A stretch of DNA of 13,124 bases from Synergistales bacterium (GTDB lineage Bacteria; Synergistota; Synergistia; Synergistales; 79-D21). The stretch's first letter is position 1, and every line of letters starts with the position of its first letter. The notes under the pieces are model-generated. The model was not told the DNA's origin. It saw only the letters and a program-made list of their open reading frames with translations, and ran no database searches. Where the stretch lies: positions 69,754 through 82,877 of the forward strand of contig JADLKH010000004.1 in assembly GCA_015657435.1 (NCBI GenBank), written 5' to 3'. Made by a program: the position numbers and the translations under genes. Below are positions 5,994 to 11,996 of the stretch, piece after piece.

Positions 5994-6641
5994 ATGTCCG
6001 CCATTTCGATTTCTAATCTAAAATTGTTGAAAATACTGGATGAGGGCACGCAGGAAATCTTTCACGGCTGCAGCCAGGAATGGTACCCGACTGAGTGGCA
6101 GCGTTTTTCGGGCTGCGGCCCTTCGGTGGCTTCGACGATACTTTTCTACTTATTGAGCTCTCGATCAGAGAGCGTGTTCGAAGCGGGAATTTCCAGCAGA
6201 AACAGTTGCCTGCCCTTTATGGAAGAAGTCTGGGAATATGTGACACCGACCGAAAGAGGTATCCCTTCCGCGAAAATGTTTTGTGAGTCGGTGCGGGCTT
6301 ATGTCCGGAGCAAGGGGTTGAAGATCGATTGCGGGTTTATCGACGTCCCGGAAGAAAAAGCTCTTCGTCCAGCCTTGTCTGAAATCTCGGGTTTTATAGA
6401 AAAGGCGTTGTTGTCGGATTTGCCTGTCGGGTTCCTGCTTTTATGCAATGGAAAACTCCAGGAAGTGGAAGCCTGGCATTGGGTCACGATCGTTTCCTTG
6501 GAGCAGCCGGGGAGTGGAGCTCCTGTAGTTGTGGAAATCCTGGACAAGGGGCAGATAAAAAGGATCGACCTGGATTTATGGCTTGAAACCACTGGGCTCG
6601 GTGGGAGCTTCGCCTATTTTTCGATACGCGGAAAACGTTAG
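5994..6641 (+). CDS. Putative papain-fold (C39-like) cysteine protein
   Basis: A 215-residue protein I cannot assign to a named family with certainty. It has the marks of a papain-like or C39-like fold: Q36 and C41 in WQRFSGCGPSVA fit the oxyanion-hole glutamine and nucleophile at the head of a helix; H162 in EAWHWVTIV fits the catalytic histidine strand; and D184 in EILDKG could be the third residue. No signal peptide or membrane helix is seen, so it is probably cytoplasmic. Five other cysteines are scattered. GC is near 50%, visibly lower than the roughly 60-65% of the neighbours, which suggests recent acquisition. ATG 5994 has AAGGGGAG upstream and lies 25 nt after the permease, so it belongs to the PadR operon. 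It could cleave a peptide or a thiol conjugate, by analogy with phytochelatin-synthase-type papain folds, but that is speculation. Confidence 0.65.
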   Translation: MSAISISNLKLLKILDEGTQEIFHGCSQEWYPTEWQRFSGCGPSVASTILFYLLSSRSESVFEAGISSRNSCLPFMEEVWEYVTPTERGIPSAKMFCESVRAYVRSKGLKIDCGFIDVPEEKALRPALSEISGFIEKALLSDLPVGFLLLCNGKLQEVEAWHWVTIVSLEQPGSGAPVVVEILDKGQIKRIDLDLWLETTGLGGSFAYFSIRGKR

Positions 6642-6740
6642 TCTAGTACCCTTTCCTCTTTTTTCTTGTCAAGAACCCTGCCCTATTCCAACCCGCTGGT
6701 CCATTACGCCGCTTCTGCCACTGTTGGGTAAAAATCGTTT

Positions 6741-6788
6741 TAAATACTTGACCCGGTATTTATTGAGTGGTATTATCGCCACAAATGG
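6741..6788 (+). promoter_or_regulatory. arsR-2 promoter with two inverted repeats
   Basis: TTGACC (6748-6753) and TATTAT (6771-6776), spaced 17 nt, make a strong sigma-70 promoter. GTG-N10-CAC (GTG 6767-6769, CAC 6780-6782) sits on the -10 in exactly the register of the arsR-1 operator, with degenerate outer bases. A second dyad, TAAATAC-N8-GTATTTA (6741-6747, 6756-6762), flanks the -35 and has no counterpart at arsR-1. Confidence 0.8.
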
Positions 6789-6807
6789 AGGGCGTGGAAG
6801 AAAAAAC

Positions 6808-6836
6808 GCGGAAACAACGATTCCGCTTTTCGTTTT
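6808..6836 (+). terminator. Terminator-like hairpin in the arsR-2 leader
   Basis: GCGGAA (6808-6813) pairs with TTCCGC (6821-6826) around a 7-nt loop, followed by TTTTCGTTTT. An outer AAAACG/CGTTTT pairing (6803-6808, 6831-6836) is an alternative. Because the promoter lies upstream and arsR starts at 6897, the hairpin falls within a transcribed leader of about 115 nt and could act as an attenuator. Confidence 0.5.
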
Positions 6837-6896
6837 ACATGGATTCCCTTGCAAACAAAGGGCTTGAAGTTGAATTATCCGAAAGGAGGTTTCCGC

Positions 6897-7220
6897 TTGA
6901 AGCCAAATTGCGATCGCCGGACGGATGTCCTGAAAGCACTGGCCCACCCAGTCAGACTGGGCATTGTGGAGACCCTTTTCGACAAGCGCCTTTGCGTGAA
7001 CGATCTGGCGTGCCTTTTCCCGGTCGACCGGACGACGATCAGCAAGCACCTGGCGCTCCTGAAGGAAGCCGGAGTGCTGGGAGACCAGCGGGAGGGCCGT
7101 GAGATCTACTATCACCTGCGGGTTCCATGCCTGGAAGAGTTCATTTCATGCCTGGGGCGCATGTCCTGCGAAGAAAGCTGCCAAGGTTACGGAAAACAAA
7201 ACGACACGGAGGCGCGTTGA
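6897..7220 (+). CDS. arsR: ArsR/SmtB-family transcriptional repressor (copy 2)
   Basis: A 107-residue paralogue of the repressor at 3360. The recognition helix (residues 43-59) is identical, and most of residues 6-90 match. Cysteines shared with copy 1 are C33, C78 and C85. Copy 2 adds C39, giving CVNDLAC (C33-x5-C39), plus C5, C91 and C95, so the ligand site may be tuned differently. The C-terminal tail is shorter and different. The start is TTG 6897: AAGGAGG lies 7 nt upstream, and the alignment begins at the same MKP as copy 1. It is preceded by a strong promoter and a leader hairpin. The stop lies 2 nt before the ATG of the CPKC gene, repeating the cassette order. The identical helix together with shared GTG-N10-CAC operators suggests the two repressors cross-regulate. 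Confidence 0.9.
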   Translation: MKPNCDRRTDVLKALAHPVRLGIVETLFDKRLCVNDLACLFPVDRTTISKHLALLKEAGVLGDQREGREIYYHLRVPCLEEFISCLGRMSCEESCQGYGKQNDTEAR

Positions 7221-7222
7221 AG

Positions 7223-7468
7223 ATGAGGATCCGGATCCTGGGCACAGGTTGCCCGAAATGCAAGAGGCTGACCGAACTGGCCGAGGCGTCGGCGAAGGAA
7301 ATGGGCCTGTCTTACGAGATGGAAAAAGTCACGAACATTTCAAAGATCCTCGAATTCGGAATCATGTCGACGCTGGGGCTGGCAGTGGACGGAAAGGTGC
7401 TCTTATCCGGACATCTCCCGACTGGGGAGCAGGTCAAGCGACTGCTGGCCGAACCGACTGGCAGATAA
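7223..7468 (+). CDS. Small thioredoxin-fold protein with CPKC active site (copy 2)
   Basis: An 81-residue paralogue of the protein at 3716, about two-thirds identical by eye and the same length with no gaps. The redox pair C10-P-K-C13 is intact. However, position 51 is Leu (MSTLG) where copy 1 has the cis-proline (MSTPG); this proline is close to universal in the thioredoxin fold because it shapes the substrate groove and keeps metals off the cysteines. The codon is CTG, one transition from CCG. ATG 7223 is chosen to match copy 1; TTG 7217 is possible but very close to the GGAGG. It follows arsR-2 directly and precedes a weak terminator. A changed role, such as metal binding, is inference. 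Confidence 0.85.
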   Translation: MRIRILGTGCPKCKRLTELAEASAKEMGLSYEMEKVTNISKILEFGIMSTLGLAVDGKVLLSGHLPTGEQVKRLLAEPTGR

Positions 7469-7476
7469 AGCCTTAT

Positions 7477-7502
7477 CCCCCGAATCCAGGTGGGGGTTTT
7501 TT
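7477..7502 (+). terminator. Probable Rho-independent terminator after the arsR-2 cassette
   Basis: CCCCC (7477-7481) and GGGGG (7492-7496) form a short all-GC stem with a 10-nt loop, followed by six T (7497-7502). The stem is short, so termination may be partial, allowing some read-through into the permease gene. Confidence 0.6.
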
Positions 7503-7508
7503 AAGATC

Positions 7509-7536
7509 TAATATGTGAAGAAAAAAGCACTTATTA
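7509..7536. promoter_or_regulatory. Third ArsR-type operator, upstream of the full-length permease
   Basis: TAATATGTG (7509-7517) and CACTTATTA (7528-7536) are 9-bp arms with one mismatch, separated by 10 nt, giving the same GTG-N10-CAC core as the two arsR promoters. It lies 18 nt before the GTG start of the permease. TAATAT (7509-7514) could be a -10, but no -35 is evident, because the terminator occupies that position. Confidence 0.6.
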
Positions 7537-7554
7537 TTCGAAGAGGTGACTTTC

Positions 7555-8724
7555 GTGAACGACGAGATGAAAAAGTTCCTTTATCTGGCAGCTGCTTTTC
7601 TTGCTTTCTATTACTTACCCGTGGACAGCGTGCGCATCCAGAACGCGGCCATCGAAGCGCTGGCAATGATGCACGAGTACGCACAGCAGCACGTCCTTCT
7701 GTGCCTGGTGCCGGCCTTTTTCATCGCGGGAGCCATCAGCGTTTTCGTCTCCCAGCAGGCCGTCATGCGCTACCTCGGGGCCAGCGCAAAACGATGGGTG
7801 GCCTACACGGTGGCCGCCGTCTCAGGCACGATCCTGGCGGTCTGCTCCTGCACGGTGCTGCCCCTTTTTGCCGGGATCTACAAGCGCGGCGCGGGCCTGG
7901 GCCCCGCATCGGCCTTCCTCTATTCCGGCCCGGCCATCAATGTTTTGGCCATCATCCTGACCGCCCGGGTTCTGGGACTTGAACTGGGAGTGGCCAGGGC
8001 GGTAGGGGCGATCCTCTTCAGCGTGGTCATCGGCGTGCTCATGGCCTTCATCTTCCGCCACGAGGAGGCAAGTCGACAGCAGGCCTTTGCGGAACTTCCG
8101 GTTCCGGAAGTAACCCGCCCCCTCTGGAAGACTGTCTGGTTCATGACGAGCATGGTGGTTTTCCTCGTGTTCGCCAACTGGGCTGCACCGAAGGTGCCGG
8201 TGGGGTTCTGGGCTGCGGCCTACCGGGTGAAATGGCTGGTGGCTGGATTGGCGCTCTTGAGCACGATCGTTTCGGTCCGACTCTGGTTTGACCGGGAGGA
8301 AAGGTCGGAATGGTACGGGTCGACCTGGGGCTATGCCCTGCAGGTGCTGCCCCTGCTGTTTGGAGGCGTCCTGGTGGCCGGTTTCCTGCTGGGTCGGCCG
8401 GGGCACGAGGCCCTGATCCCGAGCGCCTGGGTGGCGAATCTGGTGGGGGGCAACTCCCTCTTCGCGAACTTCTTCGCGGCCATCGTGGCGGCCTTCATGT
8501 ACTTCGCCACGCTGACGGAGGTTCCCATCCTGCAGGGGCTCATCGGGGCGGGAATGGGGAAGGGGCCTGCTCTGGCGCTTCTTCTGGCCGGGCCGGCGCT
8601 GTCGCTGCCGAACATGCTGGTCATCCGGAGCATCGTCGGGACGAAAAAGACGGTGATCTACGTGAGCCTGGTGGTGCTCCTTTCCACGATCGCCGGGATG
8701 CTGTTCGGGGCCTTCTTCGGCTAG
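7555..8724 (+). CDS. Full-length PF03773/DUF318 permease with CSCT motif
   Basis: Integral membrane protein of about 389 residues with roughly ten hydrophobic segments in two repeats. The first repeat has GTILAVCSCTVLPLFAGI (C97, C99) followed by SGPAINVLA. The second has an equivalent segment ending in TEVPILQGLIGAG and AGPALSLPNM. A charged loop between them (about residues 165-195) separates the halves. The family is annotated as predicted permease and commonly neighbours ArsR and CPKC thioredoxins, as here. GTG 7555 is chosen because AAGAGGTG lies 6 nt upstream; GTG 7546 lies within that site. An ArsR-type operator and a weak terminator lie just upstream, so expression probably combines read-through and local control. 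Arsenite or soft-metal export is the likely role, but the substrate is unproven. Confidence 0.87.
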   Translation: MNDEMKKFLYLAAAFLAFYYLPVDSVRIQNAAIEALAMMHEYAQQHVLLCLVPAFFIAGAISVFVSQQAVMRYLGASAKRWVAYTVAAVSGTILAVCSCTVLPLFAGIYKRGAGLGPASAFLYSGPAINVLAIILTARVLGLELGVARAVGAILFSVVIGVLMAFIFRHEEASRQQAFAELPVPEVTRPLWKTVWFMTSMVVFLVFANWAAPKVPVGFWAAAYRVKWLVAGLALLSTIVSVRLWFDREERSEWYGSTWGYALQVLPLLFGGVLVAGFLLGRPGHEALIPSAWVANLVGGNSLFANFFAAIVAAFMYFATLTEVPILQGLIGAGMGKGPALALLLAGPALSLPNMLVIRSIVGTKKTVIYVSLVVLLSTIAGMLFGAFFG

Positions 8725-8761
8725 GCGCGGGCTCCATGAATTGTCAAAAGGGAGGGAATCG

Positions 8762-9631
8762 ATGATGTTCAAGCATATCCTGGTGGCGACCGACCTGAGG
8801 TCCCGGTCCGAAGAGATCCTAAGCAGCCTGGGTTCCATGAATCCCGATTTTGTGGGAAAGATCACGCTCCTTCATGTTCTGGACGAGCGTTCCAATGGAC
8901 ATCCGCCTGATGAGGAGAGGCAGGATCAGTTGGCGAAGCAGAAGGCCCGTCTGGAAGGGCGCGGTTTCCGAGTGGAGGCTATCTCGCTCAAGGGGGTTCC
9001 CTTCGACGTCATCGTCCACGAGGCCCAGGTGCGGGAAACGAGCCTGGCCGTAATCGGGCGGGGCGACAGCCCCCGGTGGAAGTCCCGCATCATGGGGGAA
9101 ACGGCCCTCCGGGTCCTGGAACTCTGCCCCTGCCCTGTAATGGTCTGTCACGGGGAGGGAGCCCAAAACCCCCTTTTCGGGGATGTGGTTCTGGGGGTCG
9201 ATTTCTCGAACGAGGCCCATCAGGCGTTGCAGTCCCTGAAAAAACTGGCGCAGGAAAATGCGGGGCTCGTGAAGAAAGTCACGCTTCTTCACATCCACGA
9301 GCAAAAAAACATCGACCTGCTGCTGAAGCTGGTGAACAGGGAGCAGATCGAACAGATCGTGGCTCTGGAGAGGGAACGGCTCGAGGAGATGGTTCTGGGA
9401 CTGCGGTCCGCAGGAATCCCGGACGTTTCCGTCCGGATGCGGACGGGAAAGCCCGTGGACGAGATCCTGGCCGATATCGAAGAAAACAGGCCCACTCTCG
9501 TCGTTCTGGGGGCCCAGGGCCAGGGGCGTTCCGAGATGTACCGCATTGGCACGACGGCCTTCCGGGTCGCGCAGATGGCCTCATGCGGGGTTCTTGTGGT
9601 GCCCCTGTCGCGCCCGGCCCTGCCTTTCTAG
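8762..9631 (+). CDS. Tandem-domain universal stress protein (UspA family)
   Basis: A 289-residue cytoplasmic protein with two UspA domains, about residues 1-135 and 140-289. Each begins with a hydrophobic strand ending in D (HILVATDL and DVVLGVDFS). The second domain has the complete nucleotide-binding signature G-2x-G-9x-G-T (G250, G253, G263, T264). In the first domain the spacing is altered (G99, G101, G112, then Glu), so probably only the second binds ATP. ATG 8762 is chosen with GGGAGGGAA upstream; ATG 8765 is equally possible. It starts 37 nt after the permease and 36 nt before the CDF exporter, so it is likely co-transcribed. Its role in metal stress is inferred from context. Confidence 0.88.
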   Translation: MMFKHILVATDLRSRSEEILSSLGSMNPDFVGKITLLHVLDERSNGHPPDEERQDQLAKQKARLEGRGFRVEAISLKGVPFDVIVHEAQVRETSLAVIGRGDSPRWKSRIMGETALRVLELCPCPVMVCHGEGAQNPLFGDVVLGVDFSNEAHQALQSLKKLAQENAGLVKKVTLLHIHEQKNIDLLLKLVNREQIEQIVALERERLEEMVLGLRSAGIPDVSVRMRTGKPVDEILADIEENRPTLVVLGAQGQGRSEMYRIGTTAFRVAQMASCGVLVVPLSRPALPF

Positions 9632-9667
9632 GCGGGTTGAGAAAAGAAAGAGAAAGAAGAGGGATCC

Positions 9668-10642
9668 ATGACGGCGGAAAATCACAAGCACGATCGCAAC
9701 CGCGATCACAACCATGACCACGACCACGGCCATTCTCATTCGCATGTTTCGTCCGGCACGTCGGAACGGCGTCTTGCCCTGTCCCTGGTGCTGAACCTGG
9801 TCATCACTCTGACCGAGGTGGCGGGAGGGCTGCTCTCGAACAGTCTCGCGCTGTTGTCGGACGCCGTGCACAATCTGTCTGACGCCTCTTCACTGGGCGT
9901 CAGCTGGCTGGCAAGTCGCATCTCCCGGATGCAGCGAACCCCCGCCCATTCCTTCGGCTTCAGGCGGGCGGAGATCCTGGCCTCGCTGGTGAACACGGTG
10001 GCCCTGATGGGTATCGGCGTTTTCCTCCTGGTCGAGGCCGTTCGCAAATTCCTGCATCCGGAACCGGTGGTCGGGGTCGTCATGCTGGTTGTCGCCGTGG
10101 TGGGGCTTCTCGGGAACCTGTTCACGGCGTGGCTGCTCCATGCCGATTCCAGGGACAGCTTCAACATCCGGTCGGCTTACCTGCATATCGTCATGGACTC
10201 CCTTTCGTCGGTGGGGGTGATCGCTGCGGCTCTGTTGATGATGGTCTTCGGCTGGACCTGGCTCGACCCGCTGCTCACCCTGGCCGTCTCGCTTTACGTG
10301 CTTTGGGAATCGTGGCCTTTGCTGAAAGCGTCCATCCACATCCTCATGCAGGGAACTCCCGAGGGGGTTCGGGTGGATGCACTGATCGCGGAAGTGGAAG
10401 CGCAGACCGATGTGGTGGACATGCATCACGTGCACCTGTGGACCACGGACGGCAGCGAGCTGTTCCTGGAGGCCCACGTGACCGTCTGCGAGCAGGCGCG
10501 AAGCCGCACGGACGAGCTCTTGGCCAGGCTTTCCGGGCGCATTCTGGAAGAGTTCGGCATCGGTCACGTGACGCTTCAGCTCGAGTTCGCCCGCTGCGTG
10601 GGCGGAGGATGCTCAGGACTGGACATCTCTCGGGACAAGTAA
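9668..10642 (+). CDS. Cation diffusion facilitator (CzcD/ZitB-type zinc exporter)
   Basis: A 324-residue inner-membrane proton antiporter with six predicted helices and a cytoplasmic C-terminal domain. Metal-site residues are visible in TM2 (H68-x3-D72 in SDAVHNLSD) and TM5 (H173-x3-D177 in HIVMDS), the pattern of Zn(II)/Cd(II)-transporting CDFs. The N-terminus (residues 6-26) holds a His/Asp-rich stretch with about ten histidines, a metal-buffering tail. HHVHLWTTDG in the C-terminal domain is the usual dimer-interface metal site. An unusual C-terminal end carries CVGGGC (C310, C315), which could add a soft-metal ligand. ATG 9668 is preceded by AGAAGAGGGA. It lies in the same run of genes as the permease and Usp, widening the locus from metalloid to divalent cation resistance. 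Confidence 0.94.
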   Translation: MTAENHKHDRNRDHNHDHDHGHSHSHVSSGTSERRLALSLVLNLVITLTEVAGGLLSNSLALLSDAVHNLSDASSLGVSWLASRISRMQRTPAHSFGFRRAEILASLVNTVALMGIGVFLLVEAVRKFLHPEPVVGVVMLVVAVVGLLGNLFTAWLLHADSRDSFNIRSAYLHIVMDSLSSVGVIAAALLMMVFGWTWLDPLLTLAVSLYVLWESWPLLKASIHILMQGTPEGVRVDALIAEVEAQTDVVDMHHVHLWTTDGSELFLEAHVTVCEQARSRTDELLARLSGRILEEFGIGHVTLQLEFARCVGGGCSGLDISRDK

Positions 10643-10678
10643 CCCTTGAGAAGGTGGGAATGCCGATATGCCACGGAT

Positions 10679-10861
10679 ATGGTCTCCGGGGAGGCGGTGC
10701 TGGGTTTCCCCGCCCGGATGCTGCTTCCGACCGAGCGGGAACTCTCACGCCTGGGGCAGAAGACGATGCCGGCTTCAAAGGCAAAACGAGCCTTCGAAAA
10801 CCTCAAGACCGAGGCGGGAGCCCGGGCTTCCCGGGTTGATTGCGCCAAAATAACCGACTGA
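10679..10861 (+). CDS. Possible small protein of unknown function (doubtful)
   Basis: The 232-nt gap between the CDF and ferredoxin genes holds a frame ending at TGA 10861. From ATG 10679 it would give 60 residues, and from TTG 10646 it would give 71. Most third positions are G or C, as in real genes here, and the product is basic (SKAKRAF, KTEAGARASR) with no helix, signal or metal motif. No Shine-Dalgarno stands before ATG 10679, and the other two frames are also open across much of the gap, so this may be only a long spacer or a decayed gene. I recognise no family. Confidence 0.3.
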   Translation: MVSGEAVLGFPARMLLPTERELSRLGQKTMPASKAKRAFENLKTEAGARASRVDCAKITD

Positions 10862-10874
10862 GGAGGGACAGCGG

Positions 10875-11180
10875 ATGGCGTGGATTACCGGATACCCTCG
10901 CGAGAAGGTAAATTGGAGGCCGACGGTCGACCCGAAGAAGCGCATCGGGTGCGGCATGTGCATGAACTGCGGGAAAAAGGTGTTCGAATGGAAGGACGGG
11001 AAGTCGGCGGTGGTTTGGTATTTTGACTGTCAGGTCGGTTGCGCCGCCTGCGCCAACCTGTGCCCCGCCAGAGCCATTTCCTTCCCCGAGCTGGAGGAAT
11101 TGAGGGCGCTCTACGCGAAGGAAGGCATCTGGGTCAAGGTAAGGGAGCAGATGATCCAGGAAGGGAAAATCACGGTTTAG
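10875..11180 (+). CDS. Ferredoxin-like 4Fe-4S protein, first cluster motif incomplete
   Basis: A 101-residue cytoplasmic protein with two cysteine clusters. The second, C52-x3-C56-x2-C59-x3-C63-P, is complete and should bind a [4Fe-4S] cluster. The first has C26, C29 and C32 (IGCGMCMNC), but the position matching the first cysteine of its paralogue at 11632 is R23 (codon CGC, one transition from TGC). It may hold a [3Fe-4S] cluster, a labile site or none. The N-terminal YPREKVNWRPTVD matches the paralogue's IPREEIAWNPTID, so the two are related and may pair. ATG 10875 has GGAGGGA upstream. The C-terminal 30 residues are charged and helical. It probably carries electrons to or from the HdrA-like protein encoded next. 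Confidence 0.85.
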   Translation: MAWITGYPREKVNWRPTVDPKKRIGCGMCMNCGKKVFEWKDGKSAVVWYFDCQVGCAACANLCPARAISFPELEELRALYAKEGIWVKVREQMIQEGKITV

Positions 11181-11229
11181 ACAGGCCAGGGGCAAAGTCC
11201 ACAACTTTTTGGAGGAAGGAGGGATCGTC

Positions 11230-11601
11230 ATGACCGAAAACGGAATGAAGAAAGCCATCCTGTTCTGCACGTGCAGCGGCTCGTGCCCCAGCATGGCGGG
11301 GATCGACTTCTGGGCCCTCGCGGAGAGAGTTCGCCTGGAATTCGGCGACAAGGTCGAATTCCTCGCCCTTCACCCGCGCCTTTGTGAGGAGGACGGAGAA
11401 CGCCTGATGGGACGCCTGGTCTCGGACGAAATCAAGTTGATTTCGGCTGCCTGTGCGGAAAAAAGGCAGGAAAAGCTCCTGCGGGAGGGGTTTGCGAAGG
11501 CCGGAGTTTCGATGGACACGGTGCATTGGATCCCGGTTAGCATGGCCCAGGCCGACACCGAAACGGTGTTCAATCGGATAAGGGAAGCCCTGGAAGCATA
11601 G
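11230..11601 (+). CDS. Stand-alone protein resembling the HdrA N-terminal domain
   Basis: A 123-residue cytoplasmic protein. FCTCSGSCPS (C13, C15, C19), HPRLCEEDG (C52) and SAACAEKRQ (C75) recall the N-terminal domain of heterodisulfide reductase subunit A, which has a Cys-x-Cys start, a single Cys after a tyrosine or histidine strand, and an AACSPR segment before its FAD domain. There is no FAD domain here; the reading frame ends where HdrA would continue. It may bind an Fe-S cluster through these five cysteines (inference). It lies between two related ferredoxin-like genes with gaps of 49 and 30 nt, so the three likely form one complex or relay. ATG 11230 has AAGGAGGGA upstream; TTG 11209 would overlap that site. 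The electron acceptor is unknown. Confidence 0.72.
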   Translation: MTENGMKKAILFCTCSGSCPSMAGIDFWALAERVRLEFGDKVEFLALHPRLCEEDGERLMGRLVSDEIKLISAACAEKRQEKLLREGFAKAGVSMDTVHWIPVSMAQADTETVFNRIREALEA

Positions 11602-11631
11602 GGCCACCCAATTTCAAAGGGGAGATGGTTT

Positions 11632-11916
11632 TTGTCCGGCGAGTACATGGGAATCCCACGAGAAGAGATTGCCTGGAACCCGACCATCGACGAGTCTTCC
11701 TGCACCGGCTGCGGGGCGTGTCTGGAATGTTGTGCCAACGGGGTCTACGCCCTCTCGGAAGAGAAGGGGAAGATGGAGGTCGTCAATCCCCTCCAGTGCG
11801 TCGTGCTGTGCGACAAGTGTTCGCGCTTCTGCCCGGCCGGGGCCATCTCGTTTCCGGGCAAGGCGGAGACCAAACTGGCCCTGCTGGAAATGCTGGAGCG
11901 GAAGAAAAACGCCTGA
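11632..11916 (+). CDS. Ferredoxin-like 2[4Fe-4S] protein
   Basis: A 94-residue cytoplasmic electron carrier. Cluster 1 ligands are C24, C27, C30 and C33 or C34 (CTGCGACLECC). Cluster 2 ligands are C56-x3-C60-x2-C63-x3-C67-P, the same x3 opening as its paralogue at 10875. Both proteins begin with a PRE..W.PT.D segment before the first cluster and end the second with AISFP, so they arose by duplication. The start is TTG 11632, 7 nt after AAGGGGAG; the only in-frame ATG (11647) would cut the conserved N-terminus and has no ribosome site. It is the last gene of the plus-strand run and meets a hairpin shared with the ccdA operon. Confidence 0.87.
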   Translation: MSGEYMGIPREEIAWNPTIDESSCTGCGACLECCANGVYALSEEKGKMEVVNPLQCVVLCDKCSRFCPAGAISFPGKAETKLALLEMLERKKNA

Positions 11917-11938
11917 AGCGCCCGAAAGCAGGAAAGAA

Positions 11939-11972
11939 GAAGGCCCAGGGATCCGAGGATCCCTGGGCCTTC
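11939..11972. terminator. Hairpin terminator between the Fe-S genes and the ccdA operon
   Basis: Perfect 16-nt arms (11939-11954 and 11957-11972) form a very stable hairpin with a minimal loop. On the minus strand it is followed by TTCTTTCC; on plus no T-run follows. It lies 22 nt after the ferredoxin stop and 25 nt beyond the end of ccdA. It probably terminates the minus operon best. Confidence 0.75.
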
Positions 11973-11996
11973 AGCCGTCACGTTTCCCGGGAAGAT

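Noticed and set aside
6657..6675. T-rich run with a TTCTTG-T-CAAGAA palindrome after the papain-fold gene
   Set aside because: The T-run has only a weak 5-bp stem before it (GGAAA/TTTCC with a 17-nt loop), and the palindrome is short. Not enough to call a terminator or operator.
7515..7982. Plus-strand frame starting just before the permease
   Set aside because: It overlaps the permease in another frame, has no recognisable domain, and its GTG start falls inside the proposed operator.
7822..8865. 347-codon minus-strand frame opposite the full-length permease
   Set aside because: Same reason: antisense, Gln/Arg/His/Pro-rich, no motif; the plus strand encodes a clear membrane protein.
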